DNA of 64,000 nt, from NCBI RefSeq assembly GCF_020171525.1, contig NZ_JAIVAI010000002.1, forward strand, positions 124,001 to 188,000, read 5' to 3'. Position 1 is the first letter of the stretch. Each line of letters opens with the position of its first letter. Source of the DNA: Halobacillus yeomjeoni. Its GTDB lineage: Bacteria > Bacillota > Bacilli > Bacillales > Halobacillaceae. A program made the translations under genes and the position numbers. The notes below the pieces were generated by a model that was not told the DNA's origin, ran no database searches, and worked only from the letters and a program-made list of their open reading frames with translations. Positions 24,505-33,256 of this stretch are shown here, piece after piece.

Positions 24505-25635
24505 TTAAACGCCTACAGGTAGTGCAACTTCTAAATGACAGACGAAGTCTTTACGTTCGATTGCTGCTTTTTCATACGATTCAAGTTCCGGTTCAGTAAG
24601 ACCAATCATGTCTTTCATTTCCTTGGATGAATAATTTACGACTCCAAGGCCGATTTCTTCGCCTTCCAAATCGTGAATGCGAACGACTGCACCTTTTTCA
24701 AAGCTTCCTTCAACGTTGTGAACATTCATTGGCAATAGGCTCTTCTTCATTTCAACAATAGACTCTTTTGCACGGGCGTCGATAGTTACATCGCCTTCCG
24801 GGCCTGAGTTGAATGCGATCCATTGCTTTTTCTGGTCGAGGTTTTCTTGTTCGGAATTGGATTCGAAGTACGTTCCTTTAGCATTGTGGTAAACGGCATC
24901 ATATACAATGTCATCTACGCCGGCTTTTCCTAGGAAGGAAGAAATTCCAGAAGCCATAGCGATCTTGAATGCGTCAATTTTAGACTTCATTCCGCCTGTA
25001 CCAACAGAGCTTCCTGGATCTCCTGCAGCAGCTTCGATTTCTGGGGTGATTTCGCGGACTTGTTCGAGAAGCTGTGCATCCTCATTTTTTCTAGGGTCAT
25101 CATCATATAGTCCATCAATATCAGATAGTATAATCAGTTGATCGGCATCGACCAGGGCAGCGACTTTCGCAGAAAGCGTGTCGTTGTCACCGAACCTTAG
25201 ACGATCGACCGTAATCGTATCGTTTTCGTTGACGATTGGAATGATTCCACGTTCGAGCAATACGTTGATGGTGTTGCGCGCATTGTTATAACGGTTTTCA
25301 TCCGAAAAGTCTCCGCGTGTGATTAGGATTTGGGACCCCATATAGCCGTGGGACAAGAACAGGTCAGAATATGACTCCATCAATAGTCCTTGGCCGATGG
25401 AAGCCGCAGCTTGCTTTTCAGGCAGCTCGGTCGGGCGCTCAAGGCAGCCAAGCTTACGATATCCAGCTGCTACAGCTCCTGAGGATACAAGTAATACTTC
25501 GTGGCCGTCGTCCTTCAAACGGACAACTTCATCTACTAATTTCTCAAGCTTGCGGCGACTGATTTCACCGTGCAAACTAGTCAGGGAACTACTCCCTATT
25601 TTTATTACTACCCTTTTATTATCTTTAGTCAACAT
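24505..25635 (-). CDS. proJ: Glutamate 5-kinase ProJ/ProB with PUA domain
   Basis: The enzyme phosphorylates glutamate to gamma-glutamyl phosphate. The 376-residue protein has an amino-acid-kinase domain (VVIKIGSSSLTS at the N terminus, LVSSGAVAAGYRKLG, FGDNDTLSAKVAALVDADQLIILSD, GTGGMKSKIDA) and a C-terminal PUA domain (about 285-370). The operon order proH-proJ-proA matches the osmoregulated cluster described for Halobacillus, hence proJ rather than proB; this choice rests on synteny. ProJ-type kinases are expected to be less feedback-inhibited than ProB, but I cannot show this from sequence. Confidence 0.94.
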   Translation of the reverse strand: MLTKDNKRVVIKIGSSSLTSLHGEISRRKLEKLVDEVVRLKDDGHEVLLVSSGAVAAGYRKLGCLERPTELPEKQAAASIGQGLLMESYSDLFLSHGYMGSQILITRGDFSDENRYNNARNTINVLLERGIIPIVNENDTITVDRLRFGDNDTLSAKVAALVDADQLIILSDIDGLYDDDPRKNEDAQLLEQVREITPEIEAAAGDPGSSVGTGGMKSKIDAFKIAMASGISSFLGKAGVDDIVYDAVYHNAKGTYFESNSEQENLDQKKQWIAFNSGPEGDVTIDARAKESIVEMKKSLLPMNVHNVEGSFEKGAVVRIHDLEGEEIGLGVVNYSSKEMKDMIGLTEPELESYEKAAIERKDFVCHLEVALPVGV

Positions 25636-25678
25636 ATCACTCCTGATTAGCGTTTTTGCTTCAATGGAAAAAGGTCTT

Positions 25679-26521
25679 TTATTTACTACCTACGAGCAAT
25701 CCTTCAAGTTCTTCGCTCAATTGTTTAGAACGGCTTGCAGCACCTTTGATCGCTTCTGAGATCGCCTGACCTCCGCCATTTTGATCCAAAGCGTCAAGTC
25801 CAGCCGCTGTCGTACCGTTTGGAGATGTTACATTTTCGCGTAGTTCAGTAGGGCTTTCATTACGTTCAAGCATCATTTTCGCGGCACCTAATAAGGTTTG
25901 TGCACCGATTTCACGCAACGTTTCTGAGTCCATGCCTTCTGCACGACCTGTTTCTTCGATGTGTTCCATAAGATAGTAGAAGTATGCAGGTCCGCTTCCG
26001 GCAATGCCTGTGAAAACGTCCATTTTATCTTCTTCAATAACGAATACTTCACCGATGGAACGCAGCAATTCTTTCGCTACAAGTACATTGTCCATAGCTG
26101 CATATCGTCCTGGAGTAATTGCAGTTGCTGATTCACGCAGCATGCTGGAAGTGTTCGGCATAACACGAATCACTTGCTGTCCATCGTTCAATCGTTCTTC
26201 CATATAAGAAGTAGAGATTCCGGCTAAAACGGAAACCAATACTTGATTCGGTTGAATTTTATCTTTTAAATCTGCTAATACAGCATCAATATCTTTCGGT
26301 TTCATTGCAAGAATGAATTGATCGACTTCTGCGAAATCCAATTCATCTTTTAATACTGTGCGTACACCATATTTTTCATTAATTTCATTTAGACGTTCTT
26401 TATTGCTTCTATTTGTAACGATCAGTTTATCGGCAGGAATATTGCCTGATTCCACCATTCCTGAAATCATTGCTTCTGCCATAGATCCTGCTCCTAGAAA
26501 TGCAATCGTCTGTTTGATCAT
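25679..26521 (-). CDS. proH: Pyrroline-5-carboxylate reductase ProH
   Basis: The enzyme completes proline synthesis by reducing P5C with NAD(P)H. The 280-residue protein has a Rossmann motif FLGAGSMAEAMISG near residues 8-21, VSVLAGIS, the RVMPNTSSMLRESATAI block, and the C-terminal substrate-binding helix with ENVTSPNGTTAAGLDAL. It is the first gene of the cluster and a sigma-A-like promoter is visible 57 bases upstream. No T-box is present, unlike the proBA operon of Bacillus subtilis, which supports an osmotic rather than proline-starvation control. Confidence 0.94.
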   Translation of the reverse strand: MIKQTIAFLGAGSMAEAMISGMVESGNIPADKLIVTNRSNKERLNEINEKYGVRTVLKDELDFAEVDQFILAMKPKDIDAVLADLKDKIQPNQVLVSVLAGISTSYMEERLNDGQQVIRVMPNTSSMLRESATAITPGRYAAMDNVLVAKELLRSIGEVFVIEEDKMDVFTGIAGSGPAYFYYLMEHIEETGRAEGMDSETLREIGAQTLLGAAKMMLERNESPTELRENVTSPNGTTAAGLDALDQNGGGQAISEAIKGAASRSKQLSEELEGLLVGSK

Positions 26522-26577
26522 TATGGGTTTATCTCTCCCGTTCGCGTTTTTTGTTCGCTAATTACAAGACGTTAATC

Positions 26578-26605
26578 ATAATAACATGGGGAAAATCATT
26601 ATCAA
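26578..26605 (-). promoter_or_regulatory. Promoter of proHJA
   Basis: On the minus strand TTGATA, 16 bases, TATTAT. The remaining region up to 26826 holds nothing else that I can support. Confidence 0.6.
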
Positions 26606-26825
26606 GGGCTTTTCGGGATGTCATGCCTATAAGAGCCAATTAGTGAGTGTAAACGGTTTCATGGAGAGATATTTAGTACTTATCGTGTCTCATCGCTATT
26701 CATTCCTTCTCAGGATATTATTTGAAGGTTGAAATTTCCTGATTTTACCCAATAATCCGTCACTAACAATTAGTTGAATGTTCAGAAAAATCCGTCATGA
26801 TGAGCTTTCATGGACATTGAATGCA

Positions 26826-26861
26826 TAAAAAAAACCGATCCATAATTTCATACGGATCGGG
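26826..26861 (-). terminator. Terminator of the thioredoxin-like gene
   Basis: CCGATCC pairs with GGATCGG; T8 follows on the minus strand. Confidence 0.88.
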
Positions 26862-26868
26862 CCTCTCA

Positions 26869-27198
26869 TTAATCTTCATTTATGAAGTGATTGAACTTTG
26901 CAAGCTGCATATTCAATTCCCCCATCGGAACGAAGCGTGCTTTCCTGAACATTTCTTTTCCTTCTGCAAAGATCAGAATGGCCGGAACTGTCATGACAGA
27001 AAATTGACCGGCTACCTCAGGGACCTCTTTGGCATCCAAATGAATGGATGTAATTTTCGGATAATCCTCTAAGAGTTCTTCTACTTGAGGCAATAGAGAA
27101 TGACAAACCGAACAATTTGGTTGAGAAATGTATAAGAGGGATAAAGGTTGTGATTGGATGACTTCCTGGGCTTGTTCCATAGTTTCTAGTTTCTTCAA
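26869..27198 (-). CDS. Thioredoxin-like protein (YtpP/YdbP-like)
   Basis: The 109-residue thioredoxin-fold protein has a CSVC redox motif (C29, C32), a cis-Pro in VMTVPAIL and a typical beta-alpha arrangement. The start is TTG at 27198, 8 bases after AGAGAGG; the frame reads further upstream but no better site exists and related proteins begin with KKLE. It is downstream of a DUF421 gene on the same strand with a 71-base gap. It probably acts as a thiol-disulfide oxidoreductase in the cytoplasm; the target is unknown. Confidence 0.87.
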   Translation of the reverse strand: MKKLETMEQAQEVIQSQPLSLLYISQPNCSVCHSLLPQVEELLEDYPKITSIHLDAKEVPEVAGQFSVMTVPAILIFAEGKEMFRKARFVPMGELNMQLAKFNHFINED

Positions 27199-27269
27199 AT
27201 CGTTCACCTCTCTTTTCTTTCTATATTGTATCAGTTCACCAGCCTCTTTACCTTTCATCTGCCTCATAT

Positions 27270-27881
27270 CTACTGAAGTCGATCTGCGGGAGGTGTTGAA
27301 TGTATTTTCTTCTCCACTTCGCTGAATATCGTGGATTGTTCAGAGGGTGAGACGGGTTGTAACGCCTGATCAGAACTCATAGCATTTCTTAATAGGACGA
27401 GTTCCTTCATTATATGGTCAATATCTTGTCTGGTGGCAGGCTTTTTTTCATCCTTCAATTCAATGCCTACTTGTCCATTCGGTTCAAGCGTAGCTGTTTT
27501 GACGTCACTGATATTGGATACACCGCTCTGTCTTAATTTCATTTCCAGCTGGTCGACTGTAAATCGCAGATTCTTTATATTTTCTTCCTTCAACTGTCCA
27601 TGTTCTATGATAGTTACCGCTCTACCAGTCAAGAACTTTTCCATAAAATCAAACTTCACTTGTAAGTATTCTATCAATAACAACGTACCGACAAGTACAC
27701 CACCAACACCAAAAGTCACCCATATGTTTTTCCCTGAGACAGGTTGAATCAACAAGGATCCTATTCCGATCATGATGACCGTCTGGGCAAGTGTCATTTG
27801 TGAAATTGATTTTCTTCCTGCAATTCTGAGTATGATCGTCCCAACAGAAATGATTAATACGGCTTTCCATATCCAGTCCAT
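27270..27881 (-). CDS. DUF421 membrane protein (YetF/YrbG-like)
   Basis: The 203-residue protein has three N-terminal hydrophobic segments (about 5-22, 30-48, 55-72), followed by a cytoplasmic part with the DUF421 signature (RKSISQMTLAQTVIMIGIGSLL; later GRAVTIIEHGQLKEENIKNLRFTVDQLEMKLRQ). DUF421 proteins are widespread in Bacillus, including spore-related members, without a defined activity. It is likely cotranscribed with the thioredoxin-like gene downstream. Confidence 0.85.
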   Translation of the reverse strand: MDWIWKAVLIISVGTIILRIAGRKSISQMTLAQTVIMIGIGSLLIQPVSGKNIWVTFGVGGVLVGTLLLIEYLQVKFDFMEKFLTGRAVTIIEHGQLKEENIKNLRFTVDQLEMKLRQSGVSNISDVKTATLEPNGQVGIELKDEKKPATRQDIDHIMKELVLLRNAMSSDQALQPVSPSEQSTIFSEVEKKIHSTPPADRLQ

Positions 27882-27944
27882 CTATACCCACCTCTTTTCC
27901 GGCTTATCTTCCCCTCTCGTTTATCGCTTATTCTCTTTTCCTTA

Positions 27945-27973
27945 TTGCAATTGGGGGTTCGATTCGCTATAAT
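27945..27973 (+). promoter_or_regulatory. Promoter of the T-box argS transcript
   Basis: TTGCAA, 17 bases, TATAAT, positioned about 20 bases before the T-box leader. Confidence 0.75.
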
Positions 27974-27984
27974 CTTCTCTAATC

Positions 27985-28214
27985 ATTAAAAATCGTTGAA
28001 AAAGAGAGTAGCTTTTATGGATCGGACAGCGAATCAGGGGTGGTGGGAGCCTGAGACGAAACCAGAAAGTGAACCGGACTTTTGAGATGTGATCCTGAAC
28101 TTATAGTAGGGATTGCCGGGGGATTCTCCCTCGTTAACAAATCGAGTGGCCTGTTGGCTATAAGAGTGGTACCGCGAGCAAACCTCGTCTCTTCAGTGAG
28201 ACGAGGTTTTTTTA
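27985..28214 (+). promoter_or_regulatory. T-box leader controlling argS
   Basis: A T-box riboregulator senses uncharged tRNA and switches between terminator and antiterminator. The invariant AGAGTGGTACCGCG is at 28163-28176, directly before the terminator. A long stem I region is closed by GGATC/GATCC, with CAGG-GGTGGTGGGAG-CCTG at its tip. In the 3' part of stem I the sequence GAAC-CGG-ACT offers CGG, an arginine codon, as the likely specifier; that reading is inferred by position. Low charged tRNA-Arg would then raise argS expression. Confidence 0.9.
28180..28214 (+). terminator. Regulated terminator of the T-box leader
   Basis: AACCTCGTCTC pairs with GAGACGAGGTT, followed by T7. Confidence 0.92.
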
Positions 28215-28239
28215 GGTTCAATAAAAAGGAGGAATCAGG

Positions 28240-29922
28240 ATGGAACGACACATTTTCGCTTTACAGATCTCCCACCTGTTAGGAGAATCTTTTTCAAGAG
28301 AGTGGGTTTATGCCCAGATTGAAATTCCGAAACAGGAAACGCACGGGGACCTCGCTTTTCCGTGCTTTTCCTTAGCGAAACATTACAGAAAAAATCCAAA
28401 AGACATCGCTGAAGAAATCAGTCAATCTATCAAGCACGATGTTTTTGAGTCCGTGTCAGCAACCGGCGGGTTCGTTAATGTCATGTTGAATAAAAAGTTC
28501 ATCACGTCACACACACTCAACCAGCTATTATCAGAACCCGGAGAGTTTGGAACCCATTCGTTCGGAAAAGGAAAGAAAGTGGTCCTTGACCTGTCCGCGC
28601 CCAACATCGCCAAACCTTTTTCGATGGGACACCTCCGATCGACAGTGATCGGGAACGCAGTCGCCAACCTCGCTGAAAAGTGTGGATATGAGCCTGTAAA
28701 AATTAATTATATCGGTGACTATGGAACGCAGTTTGGTAAACTTCTCGCCGCTTATAAACGCTGGGGGAACCCTTCATTAATTAAAGAAAATCCGCTTCAT
28801 GAATTGAAGAAAATCTATGTGAAGTTCCACCAGGAAGCAGAAAAGAATCCAGATTTGATTGAAGAAGGCCGCCAATGGTTCAGGAAATTGGAGCACCAAG
28901 ATGAAGAAGCGGTAGAGTTGTGGACCTGGTTCAAGGATGTATCATTGATTGAGTTCAATAAAGTCTATCAGCTGCTGGGGGTTTCATTCGATCTTACACG
29001 TGGCGAAGCTTATTACAACGATAAAATGGAAGCGACCATCGAATTGTTAAAAGAGAACAATCTACTTGAACATTCAGAAGGGGCCGAGGTCGTGCGCCTG
29101 GATGAGGAAGGCCTTCCTCCCTGCCTGATTCGTAAAAGTGATGGCACAACTATCTATGCGACGCGTGATTTGACTGCCGCCATTGATCGATACCAAACCT
29201 ATGCATTCGATGAGAGTCTTTATGTTGTCGGGCATGAACAAACCCTCCATTTTCAGCAGATTGTTCACGTGCTGAAAAAGTTGAATTTCGAGTGGGCCGA
29301 TCGGATTCAACATATATCATTCGGGATGATGTTGAAAGATGGAAAGAAGATGTCGACTCGAAAGGGAAAAACGATCTTATTGGAAGAAGTGCTGAAGGAA
29401 GCCATTGATAAGGCAAGAGAAAATATTGAAGAGAAAAATCCACAATTAGAAAACAAGGACGAAACCGCCCGCCAGGTAGGTGTCGGTGCAGTCATTTTCC
29501 ACGACTTGAAGCACGACCGACGCAATGATGTTGAGTTTTCTCTTGATGAAATGCTCACGTTTGAAGGACATACCGCTCCTTATTTACAGTACTCTTATGT
29601 CAGAGCGAAATCTCTGCTTGAAAAAGGAGGATTCACATCTTCTTCAGCTGCAGCAGAAATCGATGACCCGGAAGCCTGGTCCTTAATAAAAACGATCCGT
29701 GCTTATCCGGAAAAAATCAAAATGGCTTACGAGACCTATGACCCTTCCACGATAGCCAAGCATTTATTGGACCTTGCCAGATCCTTCAACCAGTATTATG
29801 CCAAAACGAATATTGTAAACAGCCATAACAAAAATGAAAAACTCACCCTGGTTTATGCATTTTCCCTCGTATTAAAAGACGGCCTTCAAGTTCTTGGAAT
29901 CGAAACGCCTGAAAAAATGTAA
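28240..29922 (+). CDS. argS: Arginyl-tRNA synthetase
   Basis: The enzyme charges tRNA-Arg. The 560-residue class I synthetase has an N-terminal additional domain (1-100), the HIGH-like motif SMGHLRST near residues 127-134, the KMSTRKG signature (KMSKS-like) and the C-terminal anticodon-binding helical domain (about 440-560). Length fits the bacterial family. AAGGAGGAATC precedes ATG. Expression is set by the T-box leader, unlike Bacillus subtilis argS, which has none to my knowledge; this could therefore be a second, inducible argS, but a second copy cannot be checked here. Confidence 0.95.
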   Translation: MERHIFALQISHLLGESFSREWVYAQIEIPKQETHGDLAFPCFSLAKHYRKNPKDIAEEISQSIKHDVFESVSATGGFVNVMLNKKFITSHTLNQLLSEPGEFGTHSFGKGKKVVLDLSAPNIAKPFSMGHLRSTVIGNAVANLAEKCGYEPVKINYIGDYGTQFGKLLAAYKRWGNPSLIKENPLHELKKIYVKFHQEAEKNPDLIEEGRQWFRKLEHQDEEAVELWTWFKDVSLIEFNKVYQLLGVSFDLTRGEAYYNDKMEATIELLKENNLLEHSEGAEVVRLDEEGLPPCLIRKSDGTTIYATRDLTAAIDRYQTYAFDESLYVVGHEQTLHFQQIVHVLKKLNFEWADRIQHISFGMMLKDGKKMSTRKGKTILLEEVLKEAIDKARENIEEKNPQLENKDETARQVGVGAVIFHDLKHDRRNDVEFSLDEMLTFEGHTAPYLQYSYVRAKSLLEKGGFTSSSAAAEIDDPEAWSLIKTIRAYPEKIKMAYETYDPSTIAKHLLDLARSFNQYYAKTNIVNSHNKNEKLTLVYAFSLVLKDGLQVLGIETPEKM

Positions 29923-29958
29923 ACAAAATAAAGCCCGTTCACTACGATGTGAACGGGC
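29923..29958. terminator. Terminator between argS and the nuclease gene
   Basis: GCCCGTTCAC pairs with GTGAACGGGC. The T-rich side lies on the minus strand, so it mainly serves the nuclease gene. Confidence 0.8.
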
Positions 29959-29965
29959 GACACGT

Positions 29966-31099
29966 TTACCAAATCAAGTCGACATATTCAGGATGATCGA
30001 TGAACGGGTTACGGTTATTTTGGTAATCGTTATAGATGATTTCGTTTCTGTTCTGCTCAAAATCACTGACAGGATCCTGGTCATGCCATTGTTTTAACGT
30101 GGAGAGTTTTCCGAGTTTCGGTCCACTCGTTCCTACATAATCGGCTACAACAAGGTCCGGTTCCCCTGACCGTTCCCCTTCATAACGGACAGCCATATAG
30201 AAAATCATTCTGGCAACATCGCCTTTTACTTCGTCACGAGGCTCCCAGGAATCCGAATCGTAAAAAGTCCCAGGTGCTTCATGATGGCTGGAACCTCCGT
30301 TATCAAAATCCAAATTACTACGTGAAGAATTGACGGTTACATCGGTCGGCCTCAAATGATGCAGATCGGTACCAGGTCCCATAGCGTTTCCAAAATCCCC
30401 ATGTGATTTCGCCCAGACGTGTTCCCTGTTCCAATCATCGACATCTCCGCCATTTTCATATTTAGATTGAGAACGTCCGGAATAAAGTAAAAGGACATTA
30501 TTGGCGTTTGCTGGATCTTCATCCGTCATACGCAGAGCCCCCCAGACATCATCATAAGAGATTTCTGTATGAGCATCGATAATATCGTTCAGTCCGTCCT
30601 TCAATGCTTGACCGCTTTTTCCTTCAACAGAGTCATAGTACCCATTCGGGCCACCAGAACCAGAACCGGATCCACCTCCGCCACTCGTAGATTTCGTTAT
30701 GATGGACGTCACATTTTCCACGCCTTCATGACTGAAGTATGGATCTCGGGTGCCATCGACCTCTATGAAATCCCCCATATTTTCCGGGTGGTTGACCAAA
30801 CCATATTCTGCACGGTACTCAGAATCAAGCTTGATGAAGATCATCTTACTGATTTGCGTTTCCGCTGGATCATCCGCCAGGGCAAGGGCATAATTGCTCG
30901 TAAAGTCTTTTTGTTCGACATGATCGACACGAACAGGAACTCCAACAATATATCCTTCGACAGAAACGTTCGTTCCATCCGGTTCATTCATCGCCTGCTC
31001 CACATTCAACACATTGGATGCCGCCTGGCATGCTCCTGCAATTCCAACTGTGATGAATGCAACAATGATTGCAAAGATCAGCTTTCTCGTAATTTTCAT
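29966..31099 (-). CDS. Secreted endonuclease I family nuclease with N-terminal OB-like domain
   Basis: The 377-residue protein has a Sec signal peptide ending near ACQAAS (residues 1-27). A DUF6359-like OB-type domain (about 30-135), a Gly/Ser linker (GGGGSGSGSGG, about 138-150) and an endonuclease I domain of the EndA/BsnA type follow. Catalytic features include NREHVWAKSHGDF, DLHHLRPTD and SRSNLDFD. It degrades DNA, possibly RNA, outside the cell for nutrient recovery. Modular architecture like this is seen in Bacillus extracellular nucleases. Monocistronic. Confidence 0.9.
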   Translation of the reverse strand: MKITRKLIFAIIVAFITVGIAGACQAASNVLNVEQAMNEPDGTNVSVEGYIVGVPVRVDHVEQKDFTSNYALALADDPAETQISKMIFIKLDSEYRAEYGLVNHPENMGDFIEVDGTRDPYFSHEGVENVTSIITKSTSGGGGSGSGSGGPNGYYDSVEGKSGQALKDGLNDIIDAHTEISYDDVWGALRMTDEDPANANNVLLLYSGRSQSKYENGGDVDDWNREHVWAKSHGDFGNAMGPGTDLHHLRPTDVTVNSSRSNLDFDNGGSSHHEAPGTFYDSDSWEPRDEVKGDVARMIFYMAVRYEGERSGEPDLVVADYVGTSGPKLGKLSTLKQWHDQDPVSDFEQNRNEIIYNDYQNNRNPFIDHPEYVDLIW

Positions 31100-31237
31100 C
31101 TCATCAACTCTCCTCAGCCATTCATTTGAACGATGATCCGTCCACTACCAACATCGGCAATCGACAACAAATGTGTATAGACTTTGAGCTATTTTTGAAA
31201 AGTGATTCCTTAGGTCTGCTTCAATAGGCTGGATGTT

Positions 31238-31266
31238 TTCACTTGAATCAGGCCATCCTCTATAAT
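31238..31266 (+). promoter_or_regulatory. Promoter of 31300-31527
   Basis: TTCACT, 17 bases, TATAAT; about 35 bases before the start codon. The rest of 31100-31237 shows nothing clear. Confidence 0.6.
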
Positions 31267-31299
31267 AGGAATAAGCCTAGAGAAACGGAGATGAGTGAA

Positions 31300-31527
31300 A
31301 TGTATCCTTTCTATTATGCAGTTGTAATTCTTGTTTCGATAGTAGCTCTCATAAGTACGATCGTCATTGCTAAAGATATGACGAAAAAAGAAAAAGAGCA
31401 TAATTCTGAAGAAGACCTTGAGAGTTTAAAAGCAGACGGAAAAAATTCGAGCATTCCGCTATTGACCACCATTTATGCGATCACTTTCGCTATTACGATC
31501 ATCCTCGTATGGATTTTCATCTTCTAA
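31300..31527 (+). CDS. Small two-helix membrane protein
   Basis: The 75-residue protein has an N-terminal transmembrane helix (about 2-22), a charged cytoplasmic-type linker (KDMTKKEKEHNSEEDLESLKADGKN) and a second helix at the C terminus. GGAGA lies 8 bases before ATG 31300; upstream in-frame Met codons (31243, 31291) have no suitable site. The family is not recognised. Its TAA is directly followed by the complement of the TGA of the convergent CPBP gene, with no base between. Confidence 0.72.
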   Translation: MYPFYYAVVILVSIVALISTIVIAKDMTKKEKEHNSEEDLESLKADGKNSSIPLLTTIYAITFAITIILVWIFIF

Positions 31528-32142
31528 TCATTGAATAAATAGAAGATAAACTGTCATGATTCCTGCATCCGCCAGCATATGACTGATCGTTACAGCCGCA
31601 AGCGATCCGGACTTTTCACGCAGCCACCCCCAATACAAGCCGACTATAAATACAGGCAGGACGATGAGGATGTTGACGGGCCATTGAAACAAAAGCAAAA
31701 CAGTCAACACATGATAAATCGTATAAAAAAATGCTGAGTATAAAACAGCCTCTTTTTTCCCTCTCTTCAGTCTGATCCTTTCAAAAATGAACCCTCTCCA
31801 ATACATCTCCTCCAAGAAAGGGTTAATAAAAATCAGAATTAAAATCAAACCCACTCCAGTGAACTTCCACTTGGCCAAAAGCGTCTCAACATTCTCCGGA
31901 TCTATCAACAAATTAAAAAATATCGAGACACCTGTAACAATGGTCACATAAAAGAAAATACCGCTGATGATACCCATTTTTATTTTGTAGAAATCTCCCA
32001 GCTTCCTCAGCTGACCGGGACGGATGGATATCACCGCCAACCACCCATAAAATAGTACAAAGGTGATCAGAAGATTCTCAAAAGCATACAGCCCCATGGC
32101 GATCATGAAAGTAGGTCCAATTAAGTAAATGGAAGATTTCAT
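31528..32142 (-). CDS. CPBP family intramembrane metalloprotease
   Basis: The 204-residue multi-pass protein has the CPBP/Abi (Rce1-like) motifs: EEMYWRGFIFER (EExxxR), FYTIYHVLT and a final SHMLADAG. About six helices are predicted. Members include prenyl-protein endopeptidases and bacteriocin self-immunity proteins, but the substrate here is unknown. AGGGGAATGAT lies upstream of the ATG. No bacteriocin gene is nearby, so immunity is not suggested. Confidence 0.88.
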   Translation of the reverse strand: MKSSIYLIGPTFMIAMGLYAFENLLITFVLFYGWLAVISIRPGQLRKLGDFYKIKMGIISGIFFYVTIVTGVSIFFNLLIDPENVETLLAKWKFTGVGLILILIFINPFLEEMYWRGFIFERIRLKRGKKEAVLYSAFFYTIYHVLTVLLLFQWPVNILIVLPVFIVGLYWGWLREKSGSLAAVTISHMLADAGIMTVYLLFIQ

Positions 32143-32348
32143 ATCATTCCCCTACCTTTCAAGGATAAAGAAGAAGATGAGCGGTAATAAAACCATTGCA
32201 AGACTATGGTCTTCACTAAGCAGACATGAACACAGTCTGAAAATTGAACATAACAGTAAAATATACGCATAAACTGTACTAGCTCCCCTTGTTGTCCACC
32301 TGAAAAGACCGAGAGTTAAAACACATCAGAGGTAAAGGAGATTACATC

Positions 32349-33053
32349 ATGAAGCTACTTGGTTTGAAGCTGTTCAACTTAGCTGCTTATCTTTATTTAC
32401 TGATCGCTTCCTTCTTTTTATCTGGAGATCTAATGGATGCCTCAGCAAACTCCGTGCTTGTCATGCCCGCCCCGTTCGCTTTTTCGATTTGGTTCCTTAT
32501 TTACTTATTGCTCTTCATTTTCATTATACGCTCCTTTTTCGGAGATGAAGAATTCAATGACGTCATAAGAAAAATCGGACTATGGTTTCCGATCAGCATG
32601 ATTTTATCCGGAACGACAGTCGTCGTTGATACGACTCCCTCTCTGCTGTTCATCTCACTCTCTTTATTGACACTATGCGTCGTCTACACGTGGATCGTTT
32701 CGCTCACTGGAAGTAAACCGAAGTACAGACTCCCTTTTTCCATCTATCTAGGATGGACGTCCATCGCGGTCATCGTCGATACATTCGTAGTATTGAAAGA
32801 AAATGGAGTGGACCAACTATTCGGAATCGGTGAACTGGGCTGGTCCGTTTTAGCTCTATGTCTCGGTGGGTTCGTTGCGACCGCCTTTCATTTTTATCAT
32901 AAGGATTACTTCTTCCCTCTCGTGTTCGTTTGGGGTTATGGAGCGATATTCGCCTACCAGAGTGACTCTTTTATCAGGTTCGTCACAGGCGCATTCGTCC
33001 TAATACTGCTTTTCATCCTTTCCTTCCATTTCTTAAGAAGAAGAGATTCATAA
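32349..33053 (+). CDS. TspO/MBR-like tryptophan-rich sensory protein homologue
   Basis: The 234-residue membrane protein has seven predicted helices. The segment PAPFAFSIWFLIYLLLFIF (about 39-57) resembles TspO-type P-x-x-FxxIWxxIYxLL and later ELGWSVLALCLGGFVATAFHF continues the pattern. It is longer than classic 160-residue TspO, like the extended TspO-related proteins of Bacillaceae. Ligand and role are unknown. GTAAAGGAGAT precedes the ATG. A hairpin follows the stop. Confidence 0.72.
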   Translation: MKLLGLKLFNLAAYLYLLIASFFLSGDLMDASANSVLVMPAPFAFSIWFLIYLLLFIFIIRSFFGDEEFNDVIRKIGLWFPISMILSGTTVVVDTTPSLLFISLSLLTLCVVYTWIVSLTGSKPKYRLPFSIYLGWTSIAVIVDTFVVLKENGVDQLFGIGELGWSVLALCLGGFVATAFHFYHKDYFFPLVFVWGYGAIFAYQSDSFIRFVTGAFVLILLFILSFHFLRRRDS

Positions 33054-33062
33054 TTCATAGTT

Positions 33063-33092
33063 AAGGAGTGCTTCTTAAAAAAAGCACTCCTT
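33063..33092 (+). terminator. Hairpin after the TspO-like gene
   Basis: AAGGAGTGCTT pairs with AAGCACTCCTT; the T tract is weak, so termination may be partial. Confidence 0.6.
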
Positions 33093-33256
33093 GAAGTCGT
33101 GTAGGATTTTTTTCAAAAACCCTCTGATTAAGGAGAAATCATGGTAAAGTGGAAGTAACACCCTTTCTCACACTTATACAATACATTCATTCCACCCTAA
33201 TTGAATACCCTATAACAAACATGGTTTCTTCATAGAAAAATGAAGGAGTGTTTGAT

